DNA of 64,000 nucleotides from assembly GCA_025916135.1 (NCBI GenBank), contig CP104793.1, positions 4,431,762 through 4,495,761 on the forward strand, read 5' to 3'. Both the position numbers and the translations under genes were made by a program. Positions 25,339 through 33,771 of this stretch are shown here, in pieces. This DNA is from Rhodobacteraceae bacterium D3-12. Its GTDB lineage: Bacteria; Pseudomonadota; Alphaproteobacteria; Rhodobacterales; Rhodobacteraceae. The notes under the pieces are model-generated. The model was not told the DNA's origin. It saw only the letters and a program-made list of their open reading frames with translations, and searched no databases. Position 1 is the first letter of the stretch. The number at the start of each line of letters is the position of its first letter.

Positions 25339-27273
25339 ATGAGTTTGACCAGTGACCAGATGGAGTTGCGGGAAGAGGATATCCGCAAGCATTACGATGC
25401 CGCCGCCGCGATGTTGGAGGGGTTTGACCACACGCCGCGCATTGGCAAGGGGCGCGAGGCGCCCAAGGCGGAGCGTTCAAGCGGAATAGGCACGCGGCGG
25501 CGGTTTCGCACCACGACGCCGGGTTTGGTGACGCGCAGCACGGCGCGGCCCGAAGGTGTTCAATTGCTGGCGCGGATCGAGGCGGCGGACGGGGATGATC
25601 CGTTGGTCAGCCCGGCGCAGGCCACGGTGATGGCGCATCTCCGTCGCGCGGTGGCGATTTCGCTGGCTGTGGCCGAGAATTACGGCGAGGCGACGGGCTT
25701 GGCCGATTTAAAGCGCGCGAACCTTGAGGGGGCCTTGCCCGCCGATCAGAAGACGGCGTTTGCCGAGTTGTTGACCGCGGAGGCGCTGATTTCGCTGCAT
25801 GTGTTTGGCAATGCCTGTGCGTTCCTGTTGACCCCGCATTTGACCGAAGTCAGCGTTGAGGTGGGCGAGGTTGAGGAAGTGTTGACCGACAACGGCCAGC
25901 TTGCCCTGCATGGTGCGCTTTGGGAGTTGGATCAGGATATTGCCGCATTGGCCGGGGATGATGCGCGGCTGGTGGGCTGTGTCTGTGCCTTTGCCGAGCA
26001 GTTGATGGAGAAGGCCGCATTGCGCGCACAAAGCGCCGGGCGGTTGGAGCCGTTCACCGGTGCCGCGTGGAAGGTGGAGGCGGATGATTTTGCGATCCGT
26101 GGTTTCCAGCCGGCGCGGGCGGCCAAAAGCTCGACCCTGACGATGACGTTCAAGAAGCCGCATGAGGTGGTGGGCAACCATATCGCCAAGTATCAGGCGC
26201 TGCGCCTGTCCAAGATGCTGATGGCCTATGATTTCGAGCGGCGGTTGAACCCGTTTGCCGAGCTGGGCGGGTTTATCTTTACCTTCATGGGCGACGGGAT
26301 GCCGGGGACGGGTAAGACCACGTTGATCCAGATGATGGCGGGGTTGATCAAGGGCTATTGTGACACGGCGGGGTATCCGTTTCGCTATCAAAACCTGTCG
26401 ACCGAGAGCATCGACAGCTATCAGGGGAAATCGGCGCAGAACGCCAAGGCGTTTATCAACAATGTGATTGATCCCGGTGCGATCGGCTTTGGCACGATTG
26501 ACGATATTGACCAATTGGCCGGGAAGCGGGGGGACCGGCAGTCTTCGGCCGGGCAATTGGAGATCACCGCCGTTCTGATGGAGAGCTTTGCCGGGGCGAA
26601 CACGGTCGTGCGGGGGAATTGCACGTTTGGCATGTTCTCGAATTACCCTGAGAATGTGGATGATGCGCTCAGGCAGCGGGCCGGGGCGCGGTTTTTGGTC
26701 GATGGGCCGAAAACGCGCGAGGATTACGTTGATATTCTGGCGCTGTTGATGGGCAAGAACCACGACATTCCGCTGGGCGAGCATGAGCTTTATGCCGCGC
26801 AGGAGATCAAAAAGGCCGTCGCCAAGAGTTTCGAGAGCCATTCCAAGCCGCATGAAGAGGGGTTGGTGCGGGTGTATGAGCGGGTCGAAAAGGACATTGG
26901 CGCGCTGGATACGATTGCCAAGCTGGGCACCTATTTGAAGGGCATTCAGGAGGCGGATGCGCGGTTCACCGGCCGGGCGATCAAGAACATCACCGATGCG
27001 GTGAAGGTTCGGGCGATGGATTTCGAATTGCCGGATGAGTGGATGGAGGAGCCGGAGCTGTTTTTGTTCCGCGATTACGAGACCAAGAAGGGGATGATCG
27101 AAGAGCTTCGGATGCCGATCACCGTTGAAATGGTGGTGCAGGAGATCAACCGCTATGCGGATTCGGAGTTCCGCTATGCGGACAAATCGGACGAGGTGGC
27201 CATCGAGAACATGGTGCGCGAGTTCGGGCGTCAGGAAGAGGCGAAGCGGCGGTATTTGGAGGGGAAGGGGTGA
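25339..27273 (+). CDS. AAA+ ATPase of the six-gene operon
   Basis: 644 residues. About 300 N-terminal residues of unknown fold, then an AAA+ module. Walker A is GDGMPGTGKTTLI (from about residue 318), Walker B is GTIDDIDQLAGKRGD, and GNCTFGMFSNYPENVDDALRQRAGARFLVDGP matches the sensor-1/box VII region (like NRPEDLDPALLRRF) with a candidate arginine finger. After the ATPase come helical segments (VYERVEKDIGALDTIAKLG and following). Fits the classic AAA clade that remodels proteins or complexes. No protease motif is seen. Substrate is probably one of the operon partners. Confidence 0.85.
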   Translation: MSLTSDQMELREEDIRKHYDAAAAMLEGFDHTPRIGKGREAPKAERSSGIGTRRRFRTTTPGLVTRSTARPEGVQLLARIEAADGDDPLVSPAQATVMAHLRRAVAISLAVAENYGEATGLADLKRANLEGALPADQKTAFAELLTAEALISLHVFGNACAFLLTPHLTEVSVEVGEVEEVLTDNGQLALHGALWELDQDIAALAGDDARLVGCVCAFAEQLMEKAALRAQSAGRLEPFTGAAWKVEADDFAIRGFQPARAAKSSTLTMTFKKPHEVVGNHIAKYQALRLSKMLMAYDFERRLNPFAELGGFIFTFMGDGMPGTGKTTLIQMMAGLIKGYCDTAGYPFRYQNLSTESIDSYQGKSAQNAKAFINNVIDPGAIGFGTIDDIDQLAGKRGDRQSSAGQLEITAVLMESFAGANTVVRGNCTFGMFSNYPENVDDALRQRAGARFLVDGPKTREDYVDILALLMGKNHDIPLGEHELYAAQEIKKAVAKSFESHSKPHEEGLVRVYERVEKDIGALDTIAKLGTYLKGIQEADARFTGRAIKNITDAVKVRAMDFELPDEWMEEPELFLFRDYETKKGMIEELRMPITVEMVVQEINRYADSEFRYADKSDEVAIENMVREFGRQEEAKRRYLEGKG

Positions 27274-27300
27274 TGATCCTCGGAGGCTCTGACGGGACGT

Positions 27301-27413
27301 GCCCGACCTGGAGGGCGCATGAGGTGCCTTTGATGGGTGTTAAACGGGCGTTTCCAGTGCTGGCGTTGCGCGGGTTGGAAGGTTGCAAACGCGCCCTCCG
27401 GGGGAGGTCGGGC
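27301..27413 (+). repeat. inverted repeat bracketing the ATPase / 448-residue gene gap
   Basis: GCCCGACCTGGAGGGCGC (27301-27318) pairs with the right arm at 27391-27413, which is its reverse complement interrupted by five extra G residues. The 113-base element occupies most of the 196-base gap. It resembles the palindromic elements of the other gaps in this operon, and no gene is seen in it. Confidence 0.5.
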
Positions 27414-27469
27414 GCGGCCCGGCAGAGCCGGGCGGTGTGGTTGAGATGGTGGGAAATGGAGAAGTTTAG

Positions 27470-28816
27470 GTGAAACGCCTCATCGAAAAAGGTCTGATGT
27501 TTGGCAACCTCATTGAGGTGGCCAGCCCTGCGTTGATCGAGCGGTATAACCGGGCGCTCATGCATTTGACCGGCAAGCGCACCGAATTGGAGGATTTTCA
27601 TGTCGATATTTCGGGCTATTCCCCGGAAATCGGGCATGAGTTGGGGGATCATCAGTATCTGAACCACGCGGGCGTGAACCGGCAGTTTATTTTGCTCACG
27701 ACCGAGCAGCAGACCGCGCCGTTGCTGAATACCAAGTTTTCAACCTCGCGCGGGATATTGCGCCAGTTTATCGAGGAGAACGAGGCGCAGTTGTTTGCTC
27801 TGACCGCACGGGACGCGGTGGCGGGGGAGTTGGTGAATTCGGTGTATTCCGTCGAGGAGCCGATCAAGCTGTTTGATATTCGCAAGGTTGTGATCGAGGC
27901 GGATACGACCGAGGGCACCGTGCGCGAGGCCGAAAAGCTGGGCCATTTGGTGGACCGCTTTCGCGAGGAAGAAGACGGCTGGTTTGACGACATTCTGATC
28001 GCCGAGATGATCGGGATGGCAAAGAAAACCGGCGATGTGACGCGCAATCCGGTGGACCTTAAACACATGGAATTCGCGCAGGACAACTTCTGGACCGCGC
28101 ATTTTGGCGGGCTTTATGTGTTTCGCGGGATGGATCATCCGGCGGTGATTGCCAGCGGCGACAAGGACAGTTTGGGCAAGCTGCCGATCAAATATACCTT
28201 CGACAAGAATGACCGGAACCAGATTGCCAAGTTCTTTGAGTTCAACGATCTGGTCGAGCCGATTGTAAAGGTGCGCGGCATTGATGCGGCGGCAATCCTG
28301 CGTCAGAAAATGGATTTCATCGTTGTCGATGCGGCGCAGGACGCCGGTGTTGATCTGTCCGGGGCGACGCGGGCGGACATTCGTGCCTTGGCACGGCGAC
28401 ATGCGAGCGATTTGCCGGAGGAGTTTCACGGGCTGGCGGAGTTGCTGCATTGGGCCGAGGATGGCGGCAAGTGGCCGCGCATTACCTCGGATCATCCGGC
28501 GTATTTCTATACGCTGCGCGCGGCGGATCATGACGATGCGGATTTGGTTAATATGCTGCTTAGCGAGCTGGCCCCGAAGGATGTGAGGCAGCTTTTCATT
28601 TGTCACAAGGAGCTGTTTTACAAGCTCTATGCCGGGTGGAGCGAGACCAAGAAATCCTATGTCGCGGATTTTCTGCATCGCGAATACCAGGTGGACAAGG
28701 TGGGCACGCGGCGGGCACTGTTTGGGCATGACGCGCCGATGGTGGACGACCGTCCGGTGCCGAAAGACGATCTTATCGAGCGCGTGGGCCCGTGGGGCGC
28801 GGTGCGGAGGGGGTAG
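27470..28816 (+). CDS. protein of unknown function (possibly DUF6638), fourth gene of the operon
   Basis: 448 residues from a GTG start. No signal peptide or membrane segment. The protein is acidic with extended helical blocks: FEFNDLVEPIVKVRGIDAAAILRQKMDFIVVDAA, ALARRHASDLPEEFHGLAELLHWAEDGGKWPRITSDHPAYFYTLRAADHDDADLVNMLLSEL, then KELFYKLYAGWSETKKSYVADFLHREYQVDK. It ends in a short basic tail (VRRG). I recall the likeness to DUF6638 roseobacter proteins but cannot confirm it. The next gene starts two bases after its stop. Confidence 0.72.
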   Translation: MKRLIEKGLMFGNLIEVASPALIERYNRALMHLTGKRTELEDFHVDISGYSPEIGHELGDHQYLNHAGVNRQFILLTTEQQTAPLLNTKFSTSRGILRQFIEENEAQLFALTARDAVAGELVNSVYSVEEPIKLFDIRKVVIEADTTEGTVREAEKLGHLVDRFREEEDGWFDDILIAEMIGMAKKTGDVTRNPVDLKHMEFAQDNFWTAHFGGLYVFRGMDHPAVIASGDKDSLGKLPIKYTFDKNDRNQIAKFFEFNDLVEPIVKVRGIDAAAILRQKMDFIVVDAAQDAGVDLSGATRADIRALARRHASDLPEEFHGLAELLHWAEDGGKWPRITSDHPAYFYTLRAADHDDADLVNMLLSELAPKDVRQLFICHKELFYKLYAGWSETKKSYVADFLHREYQVDKVGTRRALFGHDAPMVDDRPVPKDDLIERVGPWGAVRRG

Positions 28817-28818
28817 AA

Positions 28819-29094
28819 ATGGGACTGGTGCGGCTGGTATTTTTCGGGGCGATCGGGCTGACCATTGTGTATTTCCTGATCGCGATTTATTCGCGGTCGG
28901 TGCGGCGTGAAAAGCTAGAGGATCGCTGGGCTGCGGAGCATGGTGACAAGGGCGACACGGCCGCGCGGGCGGCGTTTATCGAGAAGGGCATGGCGGAGTA
29001 TGACAGCTCGATCCGGCCCAAGCTTTTGCTGCTGGTTTATGTGGTGCCGACCGTTCTGGTTATCGCCATACACTATCTGACGACCTATTACTGA
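28819..29094 (+). CDS. small membrane protein, fifth gene of the operon
   Basis: 91 residues. Two membrane helices: LVRLVFFGAIGLTIVYFLIAIY near the N-terminus and LLLLVYVVPTVLVIAIHYLTTYY at the C-terminus, linked by a charged loop (SRSVRREKLEDRWAAEHGDKGDTAARAAFIEKGMAEYDSSIRPK). It lies between the 448-residue protein and the DUF1523-like protein with gaps of two and ten bases. Family not recognised. Confidence 0.68.
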   Translation: MGLVRLVFFGAIGLTIVYFLIAIYSRSVRREKLEDRWAAEHGDKGDTAARAAFIEKGMAEYDSSIRPKLLLLVYVVPTVLVIAIHYLTTYY

Positions 29095-29104
29095 AAGGGC
29101 CGAT

Positions 29105-29767
29105 ATGCGCCGGGTTTGGACTTGGATCAAGATCATCATTTTCGTGCTGGTGTTTGCGCTGTTGCATTATGTGCTGCCGCAGCATGACGTGGCGCGTATC
29201 ACGTCGACCGAGGTGATCCGGGCGGATTTCTCGGGCTATCAGCGGCTGTTTTATGCGCAGGCCGATAGCGGCGCGGATGAGGCGGTGAACCGGGATTTGC
29301 GGCTGATCAATTCCGAGATCAAACGGACGTGGCTGCTGGGCTTTGGGCAGCGCGACAGCGAGAAGGTGATGGTCTATCGCAACGAGGATACCGGCTGGAT
29401 CTGGCCGCCGTATTTCAAGTTTGACAGTTCGGATTTGCAAGCACAGGCCGCCGCCGCAGTGAGCGCGGCGGGGGCGAACGAGCAATGGGTGGTGATCACG
29501 CATTATGGCTGGCGCAATAAATACCTGTCGATCTATCCCAATGCGATCGGGGTTCGGAAGGTCGACGGGCCGGATGTGACGGTGATCCCGTGGTTCAACA
29601 TCTTCTTCTTTGGCTTCCTGTTGTTCGCCTTTGGCATGGTGCGGGCGATGTGGCGGCAGTTTCGCGAGCGCACGATTGATCCGACGTTCGAGGATGTCAG
29701 CGACAGTGTGAACGAGCGGCGCGGGAAAGTGACCGGGTGGCTGAACACGTGGCGGCGCAAGAAGTAG
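29105..29767 (+). CDS. DUF1523-like membrane protein, last gene of the operon
   Basis: 220 residues. N-terminal membrane segment (MRRVWTWIKIIIFVLVFALLHYVLP), a periplasmic-looking domain with MVYRNEDTGWIWPPYFKFDSSDLQAQA and QWVVITHYGWRN, then PDVTVIPWFNIFFFGFLLFAFGMVRAMW as a second membrane helix and a basic tail. These blocks match my memory of DUF1523 proteins (function unknown). It closes the operon and is followed by the second structured repeat. Confidence 0.78.
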   Translation: MRRVWTWIKIIIFVLVFALLHYVLPQHDVARITSTEVIRADFSGYQRLFYAQADSGADEAVNRDLRLINSEIKRTWLLGFGQRDSEKVMVYRNEDTGWIWPPYFKFDSSDLQAQAAAAVSAAGANEQWVVITHYGWRNKYLSIYPNAIGVRKVDGPDVTVIPWFNIFFFGFLLFAFGMVRAMWRQFRERTIDPTFEDVSDSVNERRGKVTGWLNTWRRKK

Positions 29768-29785
29768 GGGTTTTGGGGCCGCTAG

Positions 29786-29963
29786 GCCCGGAATCAAGGC
29801 CGCAGGCCGCCGGGCCATCGTCAGGCCCACCCATGGGCTGACGATTGGGCGAGGGAAGTTTGCCGTTCATATGGCGGGAAGATTTGGCGGGCATAAAGCG
29901 CCTTGCCAAAGGCGTTGGGTCGTCAACCCTGGGCCTGACGATGGGTCTGATGATGGCCCGGCT
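29786..29963. repeat. structured repeat with inverted termini, copy 2 (right of the six-gene operon)
   Basis: Aligns with copy 1 at the left block (GCCCGGAA..AAGGCCG.AGGCCGCCGGGCCATCGTCAG), the middle block (GGGCTGACGATTGGG) and the GGGAAGA..GGCATAAAGCGCCTTG block. The left terminus is 29809-29828. The right terminus (about 29931-29962) has an extra 12 bases resembling a tandem slip (TGACGATGGGTCTGATGATGG). It lies 19 bases after the DUF1523-like stop codon. Confidence 0.68.
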
Positions 29964-29966
29964 TGC

Positions 29967-30512
29967 TCACATGCCGATATCGCCCAGTTTCGAGAGCAGG
30001 TCCGCCGCATTGCGGGCCTGAAACTTGCGCAGGAGGCGGGCGCGCACGTCTTCGATGGTGCGCGGCGAGAGGCCGAGGGTGCGGCCGATCTCCTTGGAGG
30101 TCAGGCCGCGGGAGAGCCATGAGACCACCTCGCGTTCGCGCGGGGTGAGGGAGGGGCCGGGCGTGTCCGGGGCGAGACGCGCGAAGCTCATCACCACCTG
30201 CGCGAGTGGGTCACGTGGCGTCAGGGTATGCGCCCGGAAGCGGCACCAGAAGGGTGTGCCATCGGCGCGGTGCATCATGCGTTCGTCGGAATATTCCGCG
30301 CCACGCGACAGTTGCCCGAGGCCGATATCGCGGATGTGGCGGAACTCATGCTCGGTTCCATATAGGATGCGAAAGCTCTGCCCCAGAAGGGCTGCGCGCT
30401 CATGCCCGAAGAGCCATGCAAATGTTTCATTGCAGGCGCGGATCATGCGGTGTTCGGTCAGCACAAGACCGACCGGAGCGGCGTCAAATGCGATTTGAGA
30501 GAAGGCGTCCAT
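29967..30512 (-). CDS. PAS-domain LuxR-type transcriptional regulator
   Basis: 181 residues from ATG 30512. Residues about 1-115 form a PAS domain (FDAAPVGLVLTEHRMIRACNETFAWLFGHERAALLGQSFRILYG and MMHRADGTPFWCRFRAHTL). From about 118 there is a LuxR/NarL helix-turn-helix (LTPREREVVSWLSRGLTSKEIGRTLGLSPRTIEDVRARLLRKF). It is divergent from the M20 gene, with an 18-bp palindrome in the gap, so it is the likely local regulator, with an unknown small ligand bound by PAS. Upstream in-frame codons overlap the opposite gene and are not used. Confidence 0.88.
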   Translation of the reverse strand: MDAFSQIAFDAAPVGLVLTEHRMIRACNETFAWLFGHERAALLGQSFRILYGTEHEFRHIRDIGLGQLSRGAEYSDERMMHRADGTPFWCRFRAHTLTPRDPLAQVVMSFARLAPDTPGPSLTPREREVVSWLSRGLTSKEIGRTLGLSPRTIEDVRARLLRKFQARNAADLLSKLGDIGM

Positions 30513-30532
30513 GGTGGGTGACCCCGTGAAAC

Positions 30533-30550
30533 TACGGTATTGATACCGTA
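30533..30550. promoter_or_regulatory. 18-bp palindromic operator candidate TACGGTATTGATACCGTA
   Basis: Two perfect 8-bp inverted arms (TACGGTAT and ATACCGTA) separated by TG, in the 87-base gap between the divergent PAS-LuxR gene (start 30512) and the M20 hydrolase gene (start 30600). LuxR/NarL-type dimers bind inverted sites of about this length. It is the best operator candidate for the cluster. Confidence 0.6.
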
Positions 30551-30599
30551 TGCCGCTGACGCGCATGATTTCAAGATCATTCGCGAGGGGACAGAGCCG

Positions 30600-31886
30600 A
30601 TGGACATTGCCGAAAAGCTGATGCTGGAAATTGAGGCGCGGCGGGCCGATCTGGTTGAACTGACGCAAGAGTTGATCCGTATTCCGACGCTGAACCCGCC
30701 GGGAGCGTATTACCGCGACATCTGTGATTTTCTTGACCGGCGCATGGTGCGGCACGGGTTCACGACCGAATTGGTCCGTGCCGAGGGTGCGATTGGCGAC
30801 ACGGAGAAATACCCGCGTTGGAACATTGTCGCCCGCAAGGAGGGCAAGCGCGCCGGGGAATGTGTGCATTTCAACAGCCATATCGACGTGGTCGAGGTCG
30901 GCAAGGGCTGGACCACTGATCCGTTCGGTGGAGAGGTGATCGACGGCAAGATTTACGGGCGCGGCACCTGTGACATGAAGGGCGGCTTGGCGACGAGCAT
31001 CATTGCCGCCGAGGCGTTCATTGACGTGTGCCCCGATTTCAGCGGTGCGATCGAGATCAGCGGCACGGCGGACGAGGAATCCGGCGGGTTCGGCGGGGTC
31101 GCCTATTTGGCCGAAAAGGGGTTTTTCAACCCCGAGCGCGTGCAGCATGTGATCATCCCCGAACCGTTGAACAAAGACCGCATTTGTCTTGGGCATCGCG
31201 GCGTATGGTGGGCCGAGATCGAAACCCATGGCGAGATTGCCCATGGCTCCATGCCGTTCCTTGGGGATTGCGCGGTACGCCATATGGGGGCGGTCATGAC
31301 CGAGATGGAGGCGAGCCTGTTCCCCGCTCTGGCGCAGAAGCGCACGGATATGCCGGTGGTGCCGGAGGGGGCCAAGCAATCGACGCTAAACATCAATTCG
31401 GTGCATGGCGGAGAGAACGAGCAGGGCGATGATTACACCGGCCTGCCGAGCCCCTGTGTGCCCGATAGCTGCCGCATGGTGATCGACCGGCGGTTCCTTA
31501 TTGAAGAGGATATCGACGAGGTTCAGGAAGAGATTCACGGGCTGTTGCGCAAGGTTCAGGAAAACCGGGATAACTTCCGCTATGACGTGCGTGAATTGCA
31601 GCGCGTTCTGCCGACGATGACAGCACGGAGCGCGCCGGTGGTGCAATCGGTCGCCAAGGCGATGGTCGAAGTGATGGGCAAGGAGCCACAATTTGTCGTA
31701 TCGCCCGGCACCTATGATCAGAAGCATATCGACCGGATCGGGCGGTTGAAGAATTGTATTGCCTATGGGCCGGGGATTTTGGACCTTGCGCATAAGCCTG
31801 ACGAATATGTCGGGATTGATGACATGGTCGAGTCGGCGCAGGTGATGGCGCGGTCGTTGCTTGATCTGCTGGGGAGCTCTGAGTGA
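30600..31886 (+). CDS. M20 family metallohydrolase (ArgE/DapE-like)
   Basis: 428 residues from ATG 30600. Zinc ligands: VHFNSHIDVVEV (His and Asp), GRGTCDMKGG (Asp), SGTADEESGG (catalytic Glu and Glu ligand), IIPEPLN (Glu) and HGEIAHGSMPF in the dimerisation domain. Cleaves an amide, releasing an acid from an N-acyl amino acid or related compound; substrate not known. The stop overlaps the carboxylase start by four bases (GTGA), so it is coupled to a biotin-type carboxyltransferase, suggesting that the freed acid is activated and used (inference). Confidence 0.85.
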   Translation: MDIAEKLMLEIEARRADLVELTQELIRIPTLNPPGAYYRDICDFLDRRMVRHGFTTELVRAEGAIGDTEKYPRWNIVARKEGKRAGECVHFNSHIDVVEVGKGWTTDPFGGEVIDGKIYGRGTCDMKGGLATSIIAAEAFIDVCPDFSGAIEISGTADEESGGFGGVAYLAEKGFFNPERVQHVIIPEPLNKDRICLGHRGVWWAEIETHGEIAHGSMPFLGDCAVRHMGAVMTEMEASLFPALAQKRTDMPVVPEGAKQSTLNINSVHGGENEQGDDYTGLPSPCVPDSCRMVIDRRFLIEEDIDEVQEEIHGLLRKVQENRDNFRYDVRELQRVLPTMTARSAPVVQSVAKAMVEVMGKEPQFVVSPGTYDQKHIDRIGRLKNCIAYGPGILDLAHKPDEYVGIDDMVESAQVMARSLLDLLGSSE

Positions 31887-33652
31887 CGATCATCAAGGCG
31901 GATGGCGCGGCGGTGGTCGCAGACGTGGCGGTGGCCGTGGGCGACGAAGTGCGCAAGGGTGCCGTATTGCTTGCCACCGAGTTGATGAAGATGCGTCACG
32001 ATATTCGCGCCGGCGAAGACGGGATTGTCACCGCGGTGCATGTCAGCGCCGGGCAGGAATTGCGCGGCGGTGAGGCGTTGATCACGCTGGAGCCGGCGGA
32101 GGTGTCGGGCACGAGCGCGGTGGAAGAGACCGGCCCCCGCGCCGATATGGCCGATTTCGAGGCGCGCATGGCTTTGTTGCAGGACGCGGCGCGCCCCGAA
32201 GCGGTGGCCAAGCGCCACGCCAAAGGGTTCCGCACGGCGCGCGAGAACATCGACGCGTTGTTCGACGCGGGCAGCTTTAGCGAATATGGCGCGTTGGCCG
32301 TGGCAGCGCAGCGGGTAAAGCGGCCGCTTGAGGATTTGCACAAGGCCACGCCGGGGGATGGGATCATCTGTGGCACCGGCTTGGTGAACGGGCGGCCCGT
32401 GGCGGCGATGGCCGTGGATTACACGGTTCTGGCGGGCACGCAGGGCTATCACCACCACCGCAAGATGGATCGGTTGATCGACGTGGCAGGGCGCGAGCGA
32501 TTGCCGATTGTCCTGTTTGCCGAGGGCGGTGGCGGGCGGCCCAATGATTACGATGCGGCGCATGTTCTGGTGGCCGGGTTGAATGTGCCTTCGTTCCGCC
32601 AGTTTGCCGCGCATAAGGGGCCAAAGATCGGGGTTGTCGCGGGCTATTGCTTTGCCGGGAATGCGGCGTTGTTCGGGGTGTGCGACGTACGGATCGCAAC
32701 CGAGCAAAGCTGGATCGGGATGGGCGGTCCTGCGATGATCGAGGGTGGCGGTTTGGGCGTGGTGCGCGCCGATGAGATCGGGCCATCGGACGTGCAGGTC
32801 AAGAACGGCGTGATTGACCTGTTAACGCCGGATGAAAGCGGTGCGGTGGCCGCCGTGAAGGCGATGCTGTCGCTGAACACGGTCGCCGAGGCCGGTGCGG
32901 GCGACGCCGAGGCATTGCGAAACGTGGTTCCCGCCGACCGCACCCGCGCCTATGACATGGGCGAAGCGATTGCGGGTTTGGTCGATCAGGACAGTTTCGT
33001 CGAACTGCGGCGCGGCTTTGGTGCGGGGCTGATCACCGGGTTTGGCCGGATCAAGGGCCGCGCGGTGGGGATTGTGGCGAACAATCCGCTGCATCTGGGC
33101 GGGGCGATTGATGCCGAGGCTGGCGACAAGGGTGCGCGGTTTTTGCAGCTTTGCGATGCCTGGGGGGTGCCGGTTGTGACGCTATGCGATACGCCGGGCT
33201 TTATGGTGGGACCGGAGGTCGAAGAGACGGGGCAGGTCGCGCATATCTCGCGGTTGTTCCTTGCCGGGGCGCATTTCGGTCAGCCGCTTGTCACCGTGAT
33301 CCTGCGCAAGGCTTATGGGTTGGGCGCGATGGCGATGGCGGGAGGCGGGTTTGACCGCCCGCATCTGTGCGCCGCGTGGCCGAGCGGAGAGGTCGGGGCG
33401 ATGGGCCTCGAAGGGGCGGTGAAGCTGGGCTACCGCGAGCATCTGGCAAAGATCGCAGACGAAGGCGCGCGCGCGGTGGAATATCAGCGGTTGGTGGATG
33501 AGCTATATGAGCGGGGCCGGGCGATGAACGCCGCGAGCCTGTTGGAATTTGACGCGGTGATTGATCCGGCAGAGACGCGGGATGAGATCGACCGGGCGTT
33601 TGCCACAGCCGGGCCATGCGCCCCGAGCGGGCGATATGCGGATGCGTGGTGA
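31883..33652 (+). CDS. acyl-CoA carboxylase with fused N-terminal biotinyl domain
   Basis: 589 residues, GTG start. Residues 1-75 are a biotinyl/BCCP domain with the biotinylation site ELMKMRHD (Lys in MKM). Residues about 95-585 are a complete carboxyltransferase of the PccB/AccA+D fused type: KRHAKGFRTARENIDALFDAGSFSEYGALA, GTGLVNGRP, VVAGYCFAGNAALFGVCDVR, EIGPSDVQVKNG, RAVGIVANNPLHLGGAID, CDTPGFMVGPEVEETG and GGGFDRPHLCAAWPSGEVGAMG. It would carboxylate an acyl-CoA, but no biotin carboxylase (ATP-grasp) subunit is in the window. BCCP at the N-terminus of a carboxyltransferase is unusual. It overlaps the M20 gene by four bases. Confidence 0.82.
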   Translation: MTIIKADGAAVVADVAVAVGDEVRKGAVLLATELMKMRHDIRAGEDGIVTAVHVSAGQELRGGEALITLEPAEVSGTSAVEETGPRADMADFEARMALLQDAARPEAVAKRHAKGFRTARENIDALFDAGSFSEYGALAVAAQRVKRPLEDLHKATPGDGIICGTGLVNGRPVAAMAVDYTVLAGTQGYHHHRKMDRLIDVAGRERLPIVLFAEGGGGRPNDYDAAHVLVAGLNVPSFRQFAAHKGPKIGVVAGYCFAGNAALFGVCDVRIATEQSWIGMGGPAMIEGGGLGVVRADEIGPSDVQVKNGVIDLLTPDESGAVAAVKAMLSLNTVAEAGAGDAEALRNVVPADRTRAYDMGEAIAGLVDQDSFVELRRGFGAGLITGFGRIKGRAVGIVANNPLHLGGAIDAEAGDKGARFLQLCDAWGVPVVTLCDTPGFMVGPEVEETGQVAHISRLFLAGAHFGQPLVTVILRKAYGLGAMAMAGGGFDRPHLCAAWPSGEVGAMGLEGAVKLGYREHLAKIADEGARAVEYQRLVDELYERGRAMNAASLLEFDAVIDPAETRDEIDRAFATAGPCAPSGRYADAW

Positions 33653-33771
33653 GGCGCGGGGGCGGCAGCGCCCCGAGGGCCAGGTGCTTGATTTGCCTAT
33701 GGTTTGGGTGAAGACTGAAACGGAAATAAACGAGCCGCAAAGAGTCGGCCATGACACAAGGGAGTTATGAT

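Noticed and set aside
30513..31379. N-terminal extension of the PAS-LuxR regulator
   Set aside because: It overlaps the opposite-strand M20 gene and reads as shadow sequence. The PAS domain begins at 30512.
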